Origin: DAOLCO01 sp964612555
Lineage (GTDB): Bacteria > Bdellovibrionota_C > UBA2361 > SZUA-149 > DAOLCO01
DNA length: 64,000 nt
NCBI GenBank assembly: GCA_964612555.1
Contig: CAZTBW010000001.1
Location: 353,549-417,548 of the forward strand
Reading direction: 5' to 3'
The notes under the pieces were generated by a model that did not search any database, was not told where the DNA came from, and was given only the letters and a program-made list of their open reading frames with translations. How positions within the stretch are numbered: the first letter of the stretch is position 1; every line of letters begins with the position of its first letter. Positions 9,172 to 17,806 of this stretch are shown here, piece after piece. The position numbers and the translations under genes were made by a program.

Positions 9172-9900
9172 ATGTCTCAGGGTATTTTCCAGGGAGAAAC
9201 GCTTAATTCAAACCTCTTGAGTGCATCCCGTGCGCTTATCGCCTCACAACAGAGAAAAATTCTTCTCGTTGAAGATACTGCCGCACACGCCGCACTTATC
9301 ATGCGGGCAATAGACAAAAAACACTGGGAAATAACTCATGTCACAAGAGGTGAAGAAGCCCTTGGAAAGTTCTCACTTGATGACAGCTACATTGTCCTTC
9401 TGGATGTCCGGCTTCCTGATTATGACGGAATAACCCTGATTTCTCATTTCAGAACAATAAAATCCGATGCACCAATTCTCATTGTTACCTCTCTCGAAGA
9501 TGTAAAGGAGAGTGTACATGCCATGCAATCCGGTGCCTGGGACTATGTCGTAAAGAATGAACCTGAAATATTCACAAAAGAACTTCAGGAAGCCATAGAA
9601 GCAGCCTGGAACAAAAGAGTTCAGCTTGCTGAAAACAGGCTGGCTGAGGAGTGTAAAGTATCCGAACTCTTGAAAAACGAACGTGAAAATGCAATCGAAG
9701 AGACCATAAGAAAGCTTTGTATGGAAATCAATAATCCACTAAGCGGGGTTCTGACATACGGAAGTATCCTGAAATCTCAAACACAACACGAGAACTCAGA
9801 CGAAATTGTGGAAAAACTTATAGAAAGCGCTCAAAAAGTGGCAAAAGCGGTAAGTAAACTTGAGAACCTCACCTCACACATAAGTACCGCTAAAGAATAA
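9172..9900 (+). CDS. Response regulator with degenerate histidine-kinase dimerisation domain
   Basis: The frame can open at a TTG (9151), but the ATG at 9172 has AGG 8 bases upstream and is preferred (242 residues). Residues ~28-145 form a receiver domain: acidic pair ED, phospho-acceptor Asp in LLDVRLPD (residue ~78), Thr in IVTSLED and Lys in VVKNEPE. A coiled segment follows, then KLCMEINNPLSGVL, which has the form of a kinase H-box but with Met where the phospho-accepting His would be. No ATPase domain follows. It therefore cannot act as a normal kinase; a phosphorylation-dependent dimer or adaptor is inferred. It stands alone, with pilP convergent. Confidence 0.75.
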   Translation: MSQGIFQGETLNSNLLSASRALIASQQRKILLVEDTAAHAALIMRAIDKKHWEITHVTRGEEALGKFSLDDSYIVLLDVRLPDYDGITLISHFRTIKSDAPILIVTSLEDVKESVHAMQSGAWDYVVKNEPEIFTKELQEAIEAAWNKRVQLAENRLAEECKVSELLKNERENAIEETIRKLCMEINNPLSGVLTYGSILKSQTQHENSDEIVEKLIESAQKVAKAVSKLENLTSHISTAKE

Positions 9901-9906
9901 GCCTAT

Positions 9907-10707
9907 CTACTTTCTCCTGCCACCTTTATTTGGGGTTACCGCACTAGAAGTGATAGAAACCAGATTCTGCTGCACCTCTCCTGTAAAGTCAGTGACGGAT
10001 TCCAGAACATTGACCTGCTTTTCATCTATACTCACCACAGTTCCATTTCTGTTACCAACCCTTGTACCGATTCGTACCGGATGCCCCTTCCCACTCCCAT
10101 CCTCAATCATGGCAAAACGCTCTCCGTTAGCATCAGTAAGAATGGCAGCAGTTCGAAGCTGAGATACGTCATAGCGCTCAAGCGGGGGCAGAGATTCATC
10201 AATCACCACTCTGGGTGAAAAATCAAATGGCTGAAAAGGGTCTCGCTTACCGCTTGGGTCATATACAAACTCTTCAATCTCAACCGTATTGGGGTTTACA
10301 AAATCAACATGCGCGGAACTCTTTTTCTCTTCTCCCGAAGAGTCTTTTTTCTCATCCTCCTCTCTAATCCCGAAATCCAGTTCGAACTCAAGACCATCAC
10401 GTCTATAAGAAATTGGCTGTTTTGTAAGAGCATTAAGGGGAACCGCATCAAAATATTTTGGGATCAACGATTCAAGTGAATCAGGAGGTTCTGCATGGTT
10501 TGCAATATAATCCGCAATAGCTAACTGTACCCGAAGGTAGCTTTCCTGCTCGGGAGTAACACTACCCGAATCACGGAGTTGTGAAATACCCTGTTCAATC
10601 ACTTCCTTCGGGGTAGAAACCGCAGTCTCACTATCCTCATAAAGAGTGATACCCAGGAGTACCAACAGTAAAAAAACAATACTACCGATGTATATTTTAA
10701 ATTTCAT
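9907..10707 (-). CDS. pilP: PilP-like type IV pilus assembly lipoprotein/periplasmic protein
   Basis: PilP links the inner-membrane PilNO complex with the secretin PilQ. The C-terminal ~110 residues show the family pattern: RDPFQPF near 160, PPLERYDVSQLRTAAIL near 176, MIEDGSGKGHPVRIGTRVGNRNGTVVSI near 202, then a basic tail. The N-terminus is a single membrane segment (residues 5-22) without a lipobox Cys. Residues ~55-110 look like an extra domain with a pilin-like tail pattern (YLRVQLAIADYI, PKYFDAVPLNALT) that is not standard for PilP. The gene is an orphan: pilM, pilN, pilO and pilQ are not nearby. It follows the Trm112-like gene by 3 bases. Confidence 0.75.
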   Translation of the reverse strand: MKFKIYIGSIVFLLLVLLGITLYEDSETAVSTPKEVIEQGISQLRDSGSVTPEQESYLRVQLAIADYIANHAEPPDSLESLIPKYFDAVPLNALTKQPISYRRDGLEFELDFGIREEDEKKDSSGEEKKSSAHVDFVNPNTVEIEEFVYDPSGKRDPFQPFDFSPRVVIDESLPPLERYDVSQLRTAAILTDANGERFAMIEDGSGKGHPVRIGTRVGNRNGTVVSIDEKQVNVLESVTDFTGEVQQNLVSITSSAVTPNKGGRRK

Positions 10708-10710
10708 ACC

Positions 10711-10983
10711 CTATTGAATCCCAAGCTCTGACAAAGGAATACCCTCTTCAATCAGAAGAACCGGAATCCCATCCTGTACAGGATAGGCGAGCGCTCCGTT
10801 CTCGGTTATCAAAAAACCATCCATTGCATTTTTAAGAATACGCCCCTCCATGTTCACCACCTTGTTCTTTGTGATTTCATCATTGATCTTTTTTACCTCA
10901 GAGTCCTTGGCAAGAATCAAACGCTCTTTTGTTTTCGGACATACCAGTATAGATAAAATCTCTTCTGAAATCATTTTGCTCAT
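10711..10983 (-). CDS. Trm112/UPF0434-family small protein
   Basis: The 90-residue protein starts MISEEILSILVCPKTKERLIL and ends with YPVQDGIPVLLIEEG, the conserved frame of the Trm112/YcaR (UPF0434) family. In eukaryotes and archaea Trm112 activates several methyltransferases; bacterial members are small and less studied. Only the first zinc-type Cys (VCPKTK) is present, so metal binding is doubtful. Two ATGs (codons 1 and 4) are both possible; AGG lies before each. It is the first gene of a pair with pilP. Confidence 0.8.
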   Translation of the reverse strand: MSKMISEEILSILVCPKTKERLILAKDSEVKKINDEITKNKVVNMEGRILKNAMDGFLITENGALAYPVQDGIPVLLIEEGIPLSELGIQ

Positions 10984-11179
10984 CCTGTATCGGTCATTAA
11001 GGTAAATAACTAGTTAAATTTTAGCGCTTTATTTTTTATTTATGGTTTTTATACCTGTTTTAGCAGCTAATTGATCATCCCAAAATAAACTTTTAAAATT
11101 AAAGATACCTCTTTTTAAAATTTAGCGAAAAGAGTAGTATTTACCAAGAGATTTATAAAAAATTAAGCATATATTACCT

Positions 11180-11668
11180 ATGAAAAAGATTTCCACGCTT
11201 CCGGTTCTCATATCACTTTGTCTTATGTCGTTCAGCGCTTGCAGTGAGTACTGGTGGACCCGGGGGCAACCGCCAGCCACTGCTGATATTTTTGCTCGTG
11301 CCCAGGAACGTGTCCTTGAAATGCAGCAGGAGCTTCCTGCTGAACGAGCGGATATACAACAAGTTGCGAGCTCTCTCAGCACTGAATTTCAAACTGTGAC
11401 CGCAGATAAAATCTCCACTCAGGAAATGCATGAGTCCTTTAATCGAATAGAGGCTTCTCTTATCTCTCTCGAAGGGAAAATGTCATATGGAAACAGACCG
11501 CCGCTTCAGGAGTTATCCGGTCAATTCAGAGCACTGAAGGAAAAAGGTCTTTCAGTCGGGTTTGAAAATCTTCCAAAAGAAGCGCTGAGACTTTTTGGTG
11601 CAAGAGTACTTTTTATGCTTTCAAGTGAAATAAAAGTACCAGCTCCTGATGCAATCATCGCCTCCTGA
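11180..11668 (+). CDS. Putative lipoprotein, function unknown
   Basis: The 162-residue protein has a lysine start and hydrophobic stretch ending SFSACSEYW; Cys-21 sits where a lipobox Cys would be, although Phe at -3 is unusual. The mature part is mostly helical (residues 40-120). No family is recognised. The next gene starts 20 bases before this stop in another frame, so the two are probably translated together and may work together. Confidence 0.6.
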   Translation: MKKISTLPVLISLCLMSFSACSEYWWTRGQPPATADIFARAQERVLEMQQELPAERADIQQVASSLSTEFQTVTADKISTQEMHESFNRIEASLISLEGKMSYGNRPPLQELSGQFRALKEKGLSVGFENLPKEALRLFGARVLFMLSSEIKVPAPDAIIAS

Positions 11669-13106
11669 CCATACATTACTTCTCTATATCTGGTCTCCGG
11701 AATCCAGGAGGGAGCAATTAAGAGCTCCCGTAGGGGATTTTCTTTCTTTCCTGCATCAGTACAGAAATCGTATTTCAGTAGTACTTTCTGATGAAATGAA
11801 AGACCTTTTTTCTGCCGAGCTGGCTCAGCTTTCAGTTATCAGTCCAGATTCAGCTACCGAACTTCTACATCCCCAGAAAAATCATGCAGATAAAAATTAT
11901 ACACTGTATCCAATTATTGCATGTAATCTGAGATCATTTGAAAAAGGAAGTGAGGACTTTCTTTCACTCTTACACGAACCTGATTCCAAGCATTATTCCT
12001 TCTGGGATTCCTTCCGGGAAAATGCGAAACTCTTCATAACTTCCGCTACAGAAAAAACAATACTGACAGATGATCAAAAAAACCTGCTGGAAGAAAAAGA
12101 ACATGAGCTAAAAACACTGCTTTTAAAATGCGAATCAATGAAAGAAGATCGCCCGCTTCATCTGCACAGACACCTCGAACTTGCAAAAGAACATCTCACC
12201 AAAAACCTCAAACTCCCCTGCTTCTATTTTGAAACGGACAGTAAAACCATTAGAGAGTCCTTATTCAATGAACGCGTACGATCTCTGCTGCATGCCCAGG
12301 TTGAGCTTGCATATTTTGCAAATGCCGAAATCGACCCTGTAATTGGATGGCTCGAATACCTCATAAAAGAAAATTCCTTTGAAGTATGCAATCCCTTTAT
12401 GTCTCTTTCAATGAATACGAATACCTATGGGGCAATTACTAAGATTGAATACTTTCCAAGAAAAATTCTTCTTAATGATGGCTTCAACTCACTCTACTAC
12501 AGCATCTCTGACAGCTCTATTCCGAAAGAACAGAAAAAAAATCCCAAACCCTCTCAAAACTATAGAATCATGCGTAAGCAGCCTGATCTGTTTGCCATTC
12601 GATTTGATGAACCTTTATCCCATCTGAACGACACCGAACCTGTATGTTGCAAGATTATCTATTTCAAGTCAGGACTCGGCTCTTTTATGCCAAACTCAAC
12701 TACCGGTTTCAGTCTTGAATACTGGCTGGAAAATGCTGAAACACTACCCGATACTTCCGACATCAGGCTTCACTTTCCCCTCATTTTTCCCGGAGACGCT
12801 CAATCAATCCACCTCCGCGCTCTTATCTCAGCAGGAGGAGAGGACGACAGACTCTATCCCCTCTCAGAGCAGACTACAAACATTCATTCATCAGAAGTAG
12901 CAGGTTCTCTCTACGGGATACGCCTCATACACTCAATAACGCACTTTATTATAGACCTCAGATTTGCCCACCAACTAAACTCCCTCTCTTTTGCAAAAAA
13001 AGAAGAACGATCTGAAAACACACACATCGACCTTTCCTTCTCACAAAAAGCAGCCTCCATCAAAGACTACGACAGACTACAGTCGATGTATTTCTGTATA
13101 TACTAG
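11649..13106 (+). CDS. Conserved-looking protein of unknown function (485 residues)
   Basis: The start ATG lies inside the end of the preceding lipoprotein gene (20-base overlap), which indicates translational coupling. No signal peptide or membrane segment is visible, so the product is likely cytosolic. The middle (residues ~130-170) is a charged helical segment; the C-terminal half looks beta-rich. I see no catalytic motif I can name. The stop lies inside a short degenerate repeat also found near 27.4 kb. Confidence 0.55.
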   Translation: MQSSPPDHTLLLYIWSPESRREQLRAPVGDFLSFLHQYRNRISVVLSDEMKDLFSAELAQLSVISPDSATELLHPQKNHADKNYTLYPIIACNLRSFEKGSEDFLSLLHEPDSKHYSFWDSFRENAKLFITSATEKTILTDDQKNLLEEKEHELKTLLLKCESMKEDRPLHLHRHLELAKEHLTKNLKLPCFYFETDSKTIRESLFNERVRSLLHAQVELAYFANAEIDPVIGWLEYLIKENSFEVCNPFMSLSMNTNTYGAITKIEYFPRKILLNDGFNSLYYSISDSSIPKEQKKNPKPSQNYRIMRKQPDLFAIRFDEPLSHLNDTEPVCCKIIYFKSGLGSFMPNSTTGFSLEYWLENAETLPDTSDIRLHFPLIFPGDAQSIHLRALISAGGEDDRLYPLSEQTTNIHSSEVAGSLYGIRLIHSITHFIIDLRFAHQLNSLSFAKKEERSENTHIDLSFSQKAASIKDYDRLQSMYFCIY

Positions 13107-13125
13107 CACTACATCAAATTAATTT
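13103..13125. repeat. Degenerate 23-base dispersed repeat, copy 1
   Basis: The segment from 13103 matches 27405-27427 at 20 of 23 positions. Here it overlaps the stop codon of the 485-residue gene; in the other copy it is part of a 10-bp inverted repeat. It may mark the end of a miniature mobile element. Confidence 0.45.
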
Positions 13126-13180
13126 CCCCAGTTTTTCAATTCTAATTTCAAAGGGGGAAAGCAAAATACTCGCGGGGGCA

Positions 13181-13336
13181 AGAGCGTGCGGGGGCGGCTT
13201 GTCTCATGTTCCGGATTTGGAGTGTTTTTTATTCCTTAGATAAATATAAATGTAAAAAACACGACACCTCGGAGAAAATTGCCTCCCGCAATTTTTGAGA
13301 ATGAGGAACATGAGACAAGCCGCCCCCGCACGCTCT
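13181..13336. repeat. Long inverted repeat with two internal hairpins (three-way-junction shape)
   Basis: A perfect 32-bp inverted repeat (13181-13212 with 13305-13336, GC-rich) encloses two further hairpins: a 10-bp stem (13222-13231 with 13253-13262) and an 8-bp stem with 5-base loop (13275-13282 with 13288-13295). Together they fold into a cloverleaf-like shape. The element lies between the convergent ends of the 485-residue gene and pal, 44 bases past the pal stop. It may act as a bidirectional terminator, a miniature mobile element or an ncRNA. Confidence 0.75.
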
Positions 13337-13380
13337 TTGGACGCACAACAAAAAATTAATTTAAAATAACTCTAAGCTAT

Positions 13381-13848
13381 CTACTTAACAGCAAAGTGAG
13401 CCCTTCTGTTTCTCGCGTAGGCAGCTTCATTTTTTCCTGGGTCAAGCGGAAGCTCTTCACCATAGCTGATAGTGCTCATCTGCGAAGCACCTACCCCAAG
13501 ACTTCTCAGATAATCATAAGCAGCCTTTGCCCTTCTTTCTCCAAGTGCAAGGTTGTACTCAGAAGTACCCCTTTCATCACAGTGCCCTTCAACAATTACC
13601 TTAGTACTGGAATTGGAACGCATCCACTGAGCGTTTCGCTGCAAGGCGTCTTTAGCCGAGGTAGACAAAGCAGAAGAGTCATACGAAAAATTTACATCTG
13701 AAAGCACCTGCCCCTTTGTTGCAATCGGTATACTTCCTTCATCAAGTCCATCATAGCCTTCGGGGGAGCCAGCACCTCCTCGGGACTTTGAACAAGAAGC
13801 CATTACCAGCATCAATAACGTGACTATAATCAAACGTGATAATTTCAT
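13381..13848 (-). CDS. pal: Peptidoglycan-associated lipoprotein Pal
   Basis: Pal is the outer-membrane lipoprotein that binds peptidoglycan and TolB. GGAGG lies just before the ATG at 13846-13848 and sets the start (155 residues); a longer frame to 13875 is less likely. The signal peptide ends LVMASC with lipid-bearing Cys-19. The C-terminal OmpA-like domain shows NFSYDSSAL, VEGHCDERGTSEYNLALGERRA and the final NRRAHFAVK, with the Asp and Arg that bind diaminopimelate. It is the last gene of the tolQ-R-A-B-pal cluster, 122 bases after tolB. Confidence 0.94.
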   Translation of the reverse strand: MKLSRLIIVTLLMLVMASCSKSRGGAGSPEGYDGLDEGSIPIATKGQVLSDVNFSYDSSALSTSAKDALQRNAQWMRSNSSTKVIVEGHCDERGTSEYNLALGERRAKAAYDYLRSLGVGASQMSTISYGEELPLDPGKNEAAYARNRRAHFAVK

Positions 13849-13970
13849 ATTTCCTCCAGGTAAAGTAAGCGCCATAACAATTAAAATGCGCCCTAATGGC
13901 TATTTACTGCTAAGCCAATAAATCTGCAAGAAATATCAACACCCGGGTATTAAAAAGATGCTATAACACA

Positions 13971-15287
13971 CTAATCAATTGCAGGTGACCAGGAGGGCTG
14001 ACGAGCATCAGAAGCTGTTCCCTCAATTCTGGTCGGTCGACCACCAAGAAGAGAAAGAATGCCTAACTGCTTTGAACCACCCCCAAGATTTGTGGAACTA
14101 AACACCAGAAACCTTCCATCTGGTGACCAGGAAGGGTCTTCGTTATCACCACTAAAGGTAAGCTGAACCGCATTACCACCCTCCGCATCAGACATAAAAA
14201 TCTGAAAACCGCCCCGAGCACACACAAAGGCAATCTTATCCCCCTTGGGAGACCAGGCAGGTGAAGTACAGTACTTGCTGTCCACATAACTTATCCGCTT
14301 AACATTGGAACCCTCACTATCCATGGTATAAATCTGAGGTCCCCCTGCCCGATTGGAACAAAAGGCAATTTGAGATTTATCCGGTGAATAAGAAGGTGAG
14401 ACATCTATGGAACTACCGGTTGTTATCTTCTTAAGTATCTGACCTCTAAGATCAAACAGTACAAGCTTTGAAATACCATCATAGGAAGCAGAAGAGATAA
14501 GGCTGCTACCCGATTCCGTAAACTTGGCACCAACTTCAAGCCCGGGTCGGTTAGTAATTCTTGTAGCCCTGCCCCCACTTGATGGCGCAATATATAAATC
14601 CGGTACACGCGACTGATAGGAAGTATATACCAGCCTGTCACCTTCCTTAGACCATGAAGGAGAAAAAATTAACCCTTTTTCATTTGTAAGCTGAGTATTA
14701 TTTGCTCCGTCAAGATCAACCACAAAGAGTTCCTTAAATCGACCAACCGAACCAACATAAGAAACCCTGGTTCCAAACACACCTTTTTCACCAGTAAAAT
14801 ATAAAAGAATTTCATTGGCAAAACGATGCGCCATCATGGAGTAGTCTTCTTCTCCCCCGGTGTACCTTCTGGCAATAACAGGTTTTTGCTGGAGTACATC
14901 AAACAGATAGAGATCAACCTGAATTTTATTACCGCTTATTTCACGCACTTCACCCCTGACAAGACCTTCCGTACCAATCACCGACCAGTCTGAATACGCA
15001 AAACCTTCCGGACTTTTACAGGAACCGGGAGCTTCAATAAAAGTTTTAGGGTCAAGAAGTTTAAAGAGTCCCGAAATCTGAAGATCTTTGGAAATAGTTT
15101 TAGGGATATTACGTGCGACAGTACCCTTTTCAGTACGATCACAAAACTCAGGTACCGCAACAGGAAACCCTACTTGAGCACCGGAAATAACAATCTCTGT
15201 CTGAGAATATGAGACATGTGGAAAGAAGAAAATACCAAGAAAAATAAAAGAAGTGAATCCAAACTTTATCATAATCGACACCATCAT
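13971..15287 (-). CDS. tolB: Tol-Pal system protein TolB
   Basis: TolB is the periplasmic beta-propeller that connects Pal with the inner-membrane TolA. The 438-residue protein has a signal peptide ending near VSYSQT, an N-terminal domain (residues ~30-170) with the pattern IVISGAQVGFPVAVPEF, and a six-bladed propeller whose repeats are visible as SPSWSKEGDRLVY, SPSYSPDKSQIAF, SPAWSPKGDKIAF and DPSWSPDGRFLVF. It follows tolA by 20 bases. The identification is firm. Confidence 0.95.
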   Translation of the reverse strand: MMVSIMIKFGFTSFIFLGIFFFPHVSYSQTEIVISGAQVGFPVAVPEFCDRTEKGTVARNIPKTISKDLQISGLFKLLDPKTFIEAPGSCKSPEGFAYSDWSVIGTEGLVRGEVREISGNKIQVDLYLFDVLQQKPVIARRYTGGEEDYSMMAHRFANEILLYFTGEKGVFGTRVSYVGSVGRFKELFVVDLDGANNTQLTNEKGLIFSPSWSKEGDRLVYTSYQSRVPDLYIAPSSGGRATRITNRPGLEVGAKFTESGSSLISSASYDGISKLVLFDLRGQILKKITTGSSIDVSPSYSPDKSQIAFCSNRAGGPQIYTMDSEGSNVKRISYVDSKYCTSPAWSPKGDKIAFVCARGGFQIFMSDAEGGNAVQLTFSGDNEDPSWSPDGRFLVFSSTNLGGGSKQLGILSLLGGRPTRIEGTASDARQPSWSPAID

Positions 15288-15307
15288 GCTCCGTAATAAA
15301 AATACAC

Positions 15308-16348
15308 TTAGCCGTCCTTATTATTAAACTCAAAATTAACCGAAGAAAAATCAGAATAAAACTCACGGGGGGGTGGAGGTACAGGAGAGGCTTTCTTGAC
15401 AGCCCGAATCACCGAATCATCAAAATGAGCATTACCCGAACTTTGGGTAATTCTGACACTGGTAACTTCGCCATCCGGTCGTATATTCACTTCAACAAAT
15501 GCCTGTAAAAAAGAACTCTTCTGCATCCACCTCCACCCGGACTTTATATGCGCCTGAAGCTCGTTCTGATAAGCAACCTTGGCATATGGAGCAAGGGTAC
15601 CACCACCTCCTCCACTACCCCCTATTCTTGCACCACCAAAACCCGTTCCTCCAGCCCGAACCGATTCTCCTCCATACTCTTTCTTGCTTCTGATCTCACG
15701 TGCAAGGTCTGAAATCCTTTTATCACGATCTTTTTTCGCCTGCGCACTCTCCCGCTCTTCACGTTTTTTTCTGGCAAGCTCTTCTTCCGCTTTTTTCTTT
15801 TTAGCGTCTTCTGCTTTCTTTCGAGCTTCCTCTTCCTTCTTTTTCTTCTCCTCAAGCTCTTTTTTCTTCTTCTGTTCCAGTTCCTTTTTTTTCTTTAGCT
15901 CCTCTTCCTTTTTCTTTTTTTCAAGAAGTTCTTTTTCTTTCTTTTTTCTCTCCAGCTCTTCAACCAGGGTTAATCTCTCAAGCTCTTTTTGTTTTTCAGA
16001 TTCTATCTCTTTCTGTGTCTTTGTTTCCACCTCAGGGGCTTTCTTCTTTTCTTCCTGTACGGTTTTAGGTGGAGGGGGGGCATCAGGTACTTCATCAGGA
16101 ATAGCATCAAGAGGCGGTTTTTCAGCTTCCTTACCCGGCAGCGGTACCTGAGAGACACCACCAAGAACCTCTCCTCCTTCAAGAGTAACCGTAAACACCT
16201 CAGGTGCCTTACGCAGGCGTGCCTGCGCAACATTTACCCAGAGAAAAACCAGAACGAAACCACTTATATGAAGAATAAAGGCAAGAAAGATACTTCCCCG
16301 TATTTCTCTTTCCGCACGTTCTTCTCTTGGATCTCTGTTTATTGGCAT
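15308..16348 (-). CDS. tolA: TolA/TonB-family envelope-spanning protein
   Basis: One N-terminal membrane segment (residues ~21-42) is followed by a proline-rich stretch, a long Lys/Glu-rich coiled coil (about residues 95-215), a Gly-rich linker and a C-terminal TonB/TolA-type domain (about 250-346) with SGWRWMQKSSFLQAFVEVNIRPDGEV and FDDSVIRAVKKASPVPPPP. TolA transmits the proton-motive energy of TolQR to Pal and TolB. Position between tolR and tolB supports TolA rather than TonB. Large antisense open frames over the coiled coil are composition shadows. Confidence 0.9.
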   Translation of the reverse strand: MPINRDPREERAEREIRGSIFLAFILHISGFVLVFLWVNVAQARLRKAPEVFTVTLEGGEVLGGVSQVPLPGKEAEKPPLDAIPDEVPDAPPPPKTVQEEKKKAPEVETKTQKEIESEKQKELERLTLVEELERKKKEKELLEKKKKEEELKKKKELEQKKKKELEEKKKKEEEARKKAEDAKKKKAEEELARKKREERESAQAKKDRDKRISDLAREIRSKKEYGGESVRAGGTGFGGARIGGSGGGGGTLAPYAKVAYQNELQAHIKSGWRWMQKSSFLQAFVEVNIRPDGEVTSVRITQSSGNAHFDDSVIRAVKKASPVPPPPREFYSDFSSVNFEFNNKDG

Positions 16349-16352
16349 AACT

Positions 16353-16766
16353 CTAGGAAGGTTCAGTTAAAAGACCTACTTTATCAATACCCGAGCGTTT
16401 TATCCGAGCCATTGCAGCCATAACCTGACCATAGGTGGCACGATGATCTGCTTTGATAAAAACACGTTTATCAGTTCGTGTACTGACAATGGCAAGAAGT
16501 TTTGGTCCAAGTTCTTCAAGCGAAATCACATTATCCGCACCAAGGAAGACCACTCCCTCCTTATCAATGGAAACAACAAGTTGCTCATCCTCCCCTCCCT
16601 CAACCGGCGCAATGGTTTCTCTGGGAAGTTCCAACTCAACTCCCTGCTGAAGAATGGGAGCTGCCACCATAAAAATTATCAAAAGAACCAACATCACATC
16701 AACAAGAGGAGTTACGTTAATCTGGGAAATTGCTCCTCCTTCAGAGGACATGTCGTCAAATGCCAT
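16353..16766 (-). CDS. tolR: TolR/ExbD biopolymer transport protein
   Basis: The 137-residue protein has a short cytoplasmic N-terminus, one membrane segment (residues ~20-40) with the conserved proton-path Asp-23 in TPLVDVMLVLLIIFMV, and a periplasmic domain ending GIDKVGLLTEP. It partners TolQ to drive TolA. It lies 46 bases after tolQ and 4 bases before tolA, so it is in the same operon. The identification is firm at the TolR/ExbD level; context makes it TolR. Confidence 0.93.
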   Translation of the reverse strand: MAFDDMSSEGGAISQINVTPLVDVMLVLLIIFMVAAPILQQGVELELPRETIAPVEGGEDEQLVVSIDKEGVVFLGADNVISLEELGPKLLAIVSTRTDKRVFIKADHRATYGQVMAAMARIKRSGIDKVGLLTEPS

Positions 16767-16812
16767 ATAGCTGTATCTTTCCTGATATATTATTTACTTG
16801 TTCATACTCGGG

Positions 16813-17583
16813 CTATTTCAGGAAATGTCTACGGGCGATATTCAAAAACTCTGCTGAAAAACTATCCATCGTCCGGGACATAATCTTAAGCTGCTGCATA
16901 AACACGTTATAAAAAATCGCTGCGGGAATAGCCGCTGCGAGTCCGATTGCCGTAGCAATAAGTGCTTCAGATATCCCGGGTGCCACTGCCTGAATCGAAG
17001 AACTCTGAACCTGACTAAGCCCGATAAAAGCATTCATAATACCCCACACCGTACCAAAAAGCCCGATAAAAGGGGCGGCAGATGCAGTAGTTGCGAGCAT
17101 GGTAGTTCCCTTTTCAAGTCGGGTGACCTCTTCCATTTTTGCTTTTCGCAAGGCACGATCAATATTTTCAAGCGCACCATGTTCAGTGTGCAGAGACTTT
17201 GAACCAAGAACCGCGGTAAGTTCCCGATGCCCGGCACCAAACACTTGAGCAAGGGGACTTTCGGTAAGATCTCTTGCCACCTCTCCAATCTGAGCAAGAT
17301 TCTTGCTGTTCCAAAACACGTTTTCAAATTTGTCACTTTCCGCCTTTGCCCGCTTCATGGCTTTATACTTGTAAATGACAATACCCCATGTCCAGACAGA
17401 CATCACCACAAGGAGAACCAAAACTCCCTGTACCACAGGAGAGGAAGAAAAAATCATTTCATAGAGAGAGAAGCTATGGACGTTTTCAGCTGCCGCTACG
17501 ACAGGAGTCTCTATCCCAGGCACTGCCTCTTCTTCAATAAGTTGGAAAAATTTCGGTACTATAAAACTCATAAATTTAAACAC
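16813..17583 (-). CDS. tolQ: TolQ/ExbB proton channel protein
   Basis: The 256-residue inner-membrane protein has three membrane segments (around residues 50-70, 165-190 and 205-230). The family region GTTMLATTASAAPFIGLFGTVWGIMNAF and the following GISEALIATAIGLAAAIPA are clear. It forms the stator with TolR for outer-membrane constriction. It is the first gene of the tol cluster; 223 bases separate it from the divergent gap gene and probably contain both promoters. Confidence 0.94.
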   Translation of the reverse strand: MFKFMSFIVPKFFQLIEEEAVPGIETPVVAAAENVHSFSLYEMIFSSSPVVQGVLVLLVVMSVWTWGIVIYKYKAMKRAKAESDKFENVFWNSKNLAQIGEVARDLTESPLAQVFGAGHRELTAVLGSKSLHTEHGALENIDRALRKAKMEEVTRLEKGTTMLATTASAAPFIGLFGTVWGIMNAFIGLSQVQSSSIQAVAPGISEALIATAIGLAAAIPAAIFYNVFMQQLKIMSRTMDSFSAEFLNIARRHFLK

Positions 17584-17806
17584 ACTAACAAATCAATACG
17601 TTAATTATCTAAACACCTATCTTAATGACGAAACTGCCGACAAAGTAATTTATATCAGGTACACACCCTACATAGGTACACTGTCTCAATGCTTATTTCA
17701 TTCAATATTCTTTCTTGCTATCCTATCAAGGTAATTTTAAAAAGTGCTTATTTTTCTTTATTAAAAACATAGCATTATATCCACAAATATAAAAAAAGGA
17801 ACACTC

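Noticed and set aside
13181..13336. Retron ncRNA
   Set aside because: The branched fold is suggestive, but no reverse transcriptase gene is found in the window.
15579..16151. Plus-strand 190-codon Ser/Phe-rich frame
   Set aside because: It is antisense to the Lys/Glu-rich coiled coil of tolA; the composition is the expected mirror of GAA/AAG codons.
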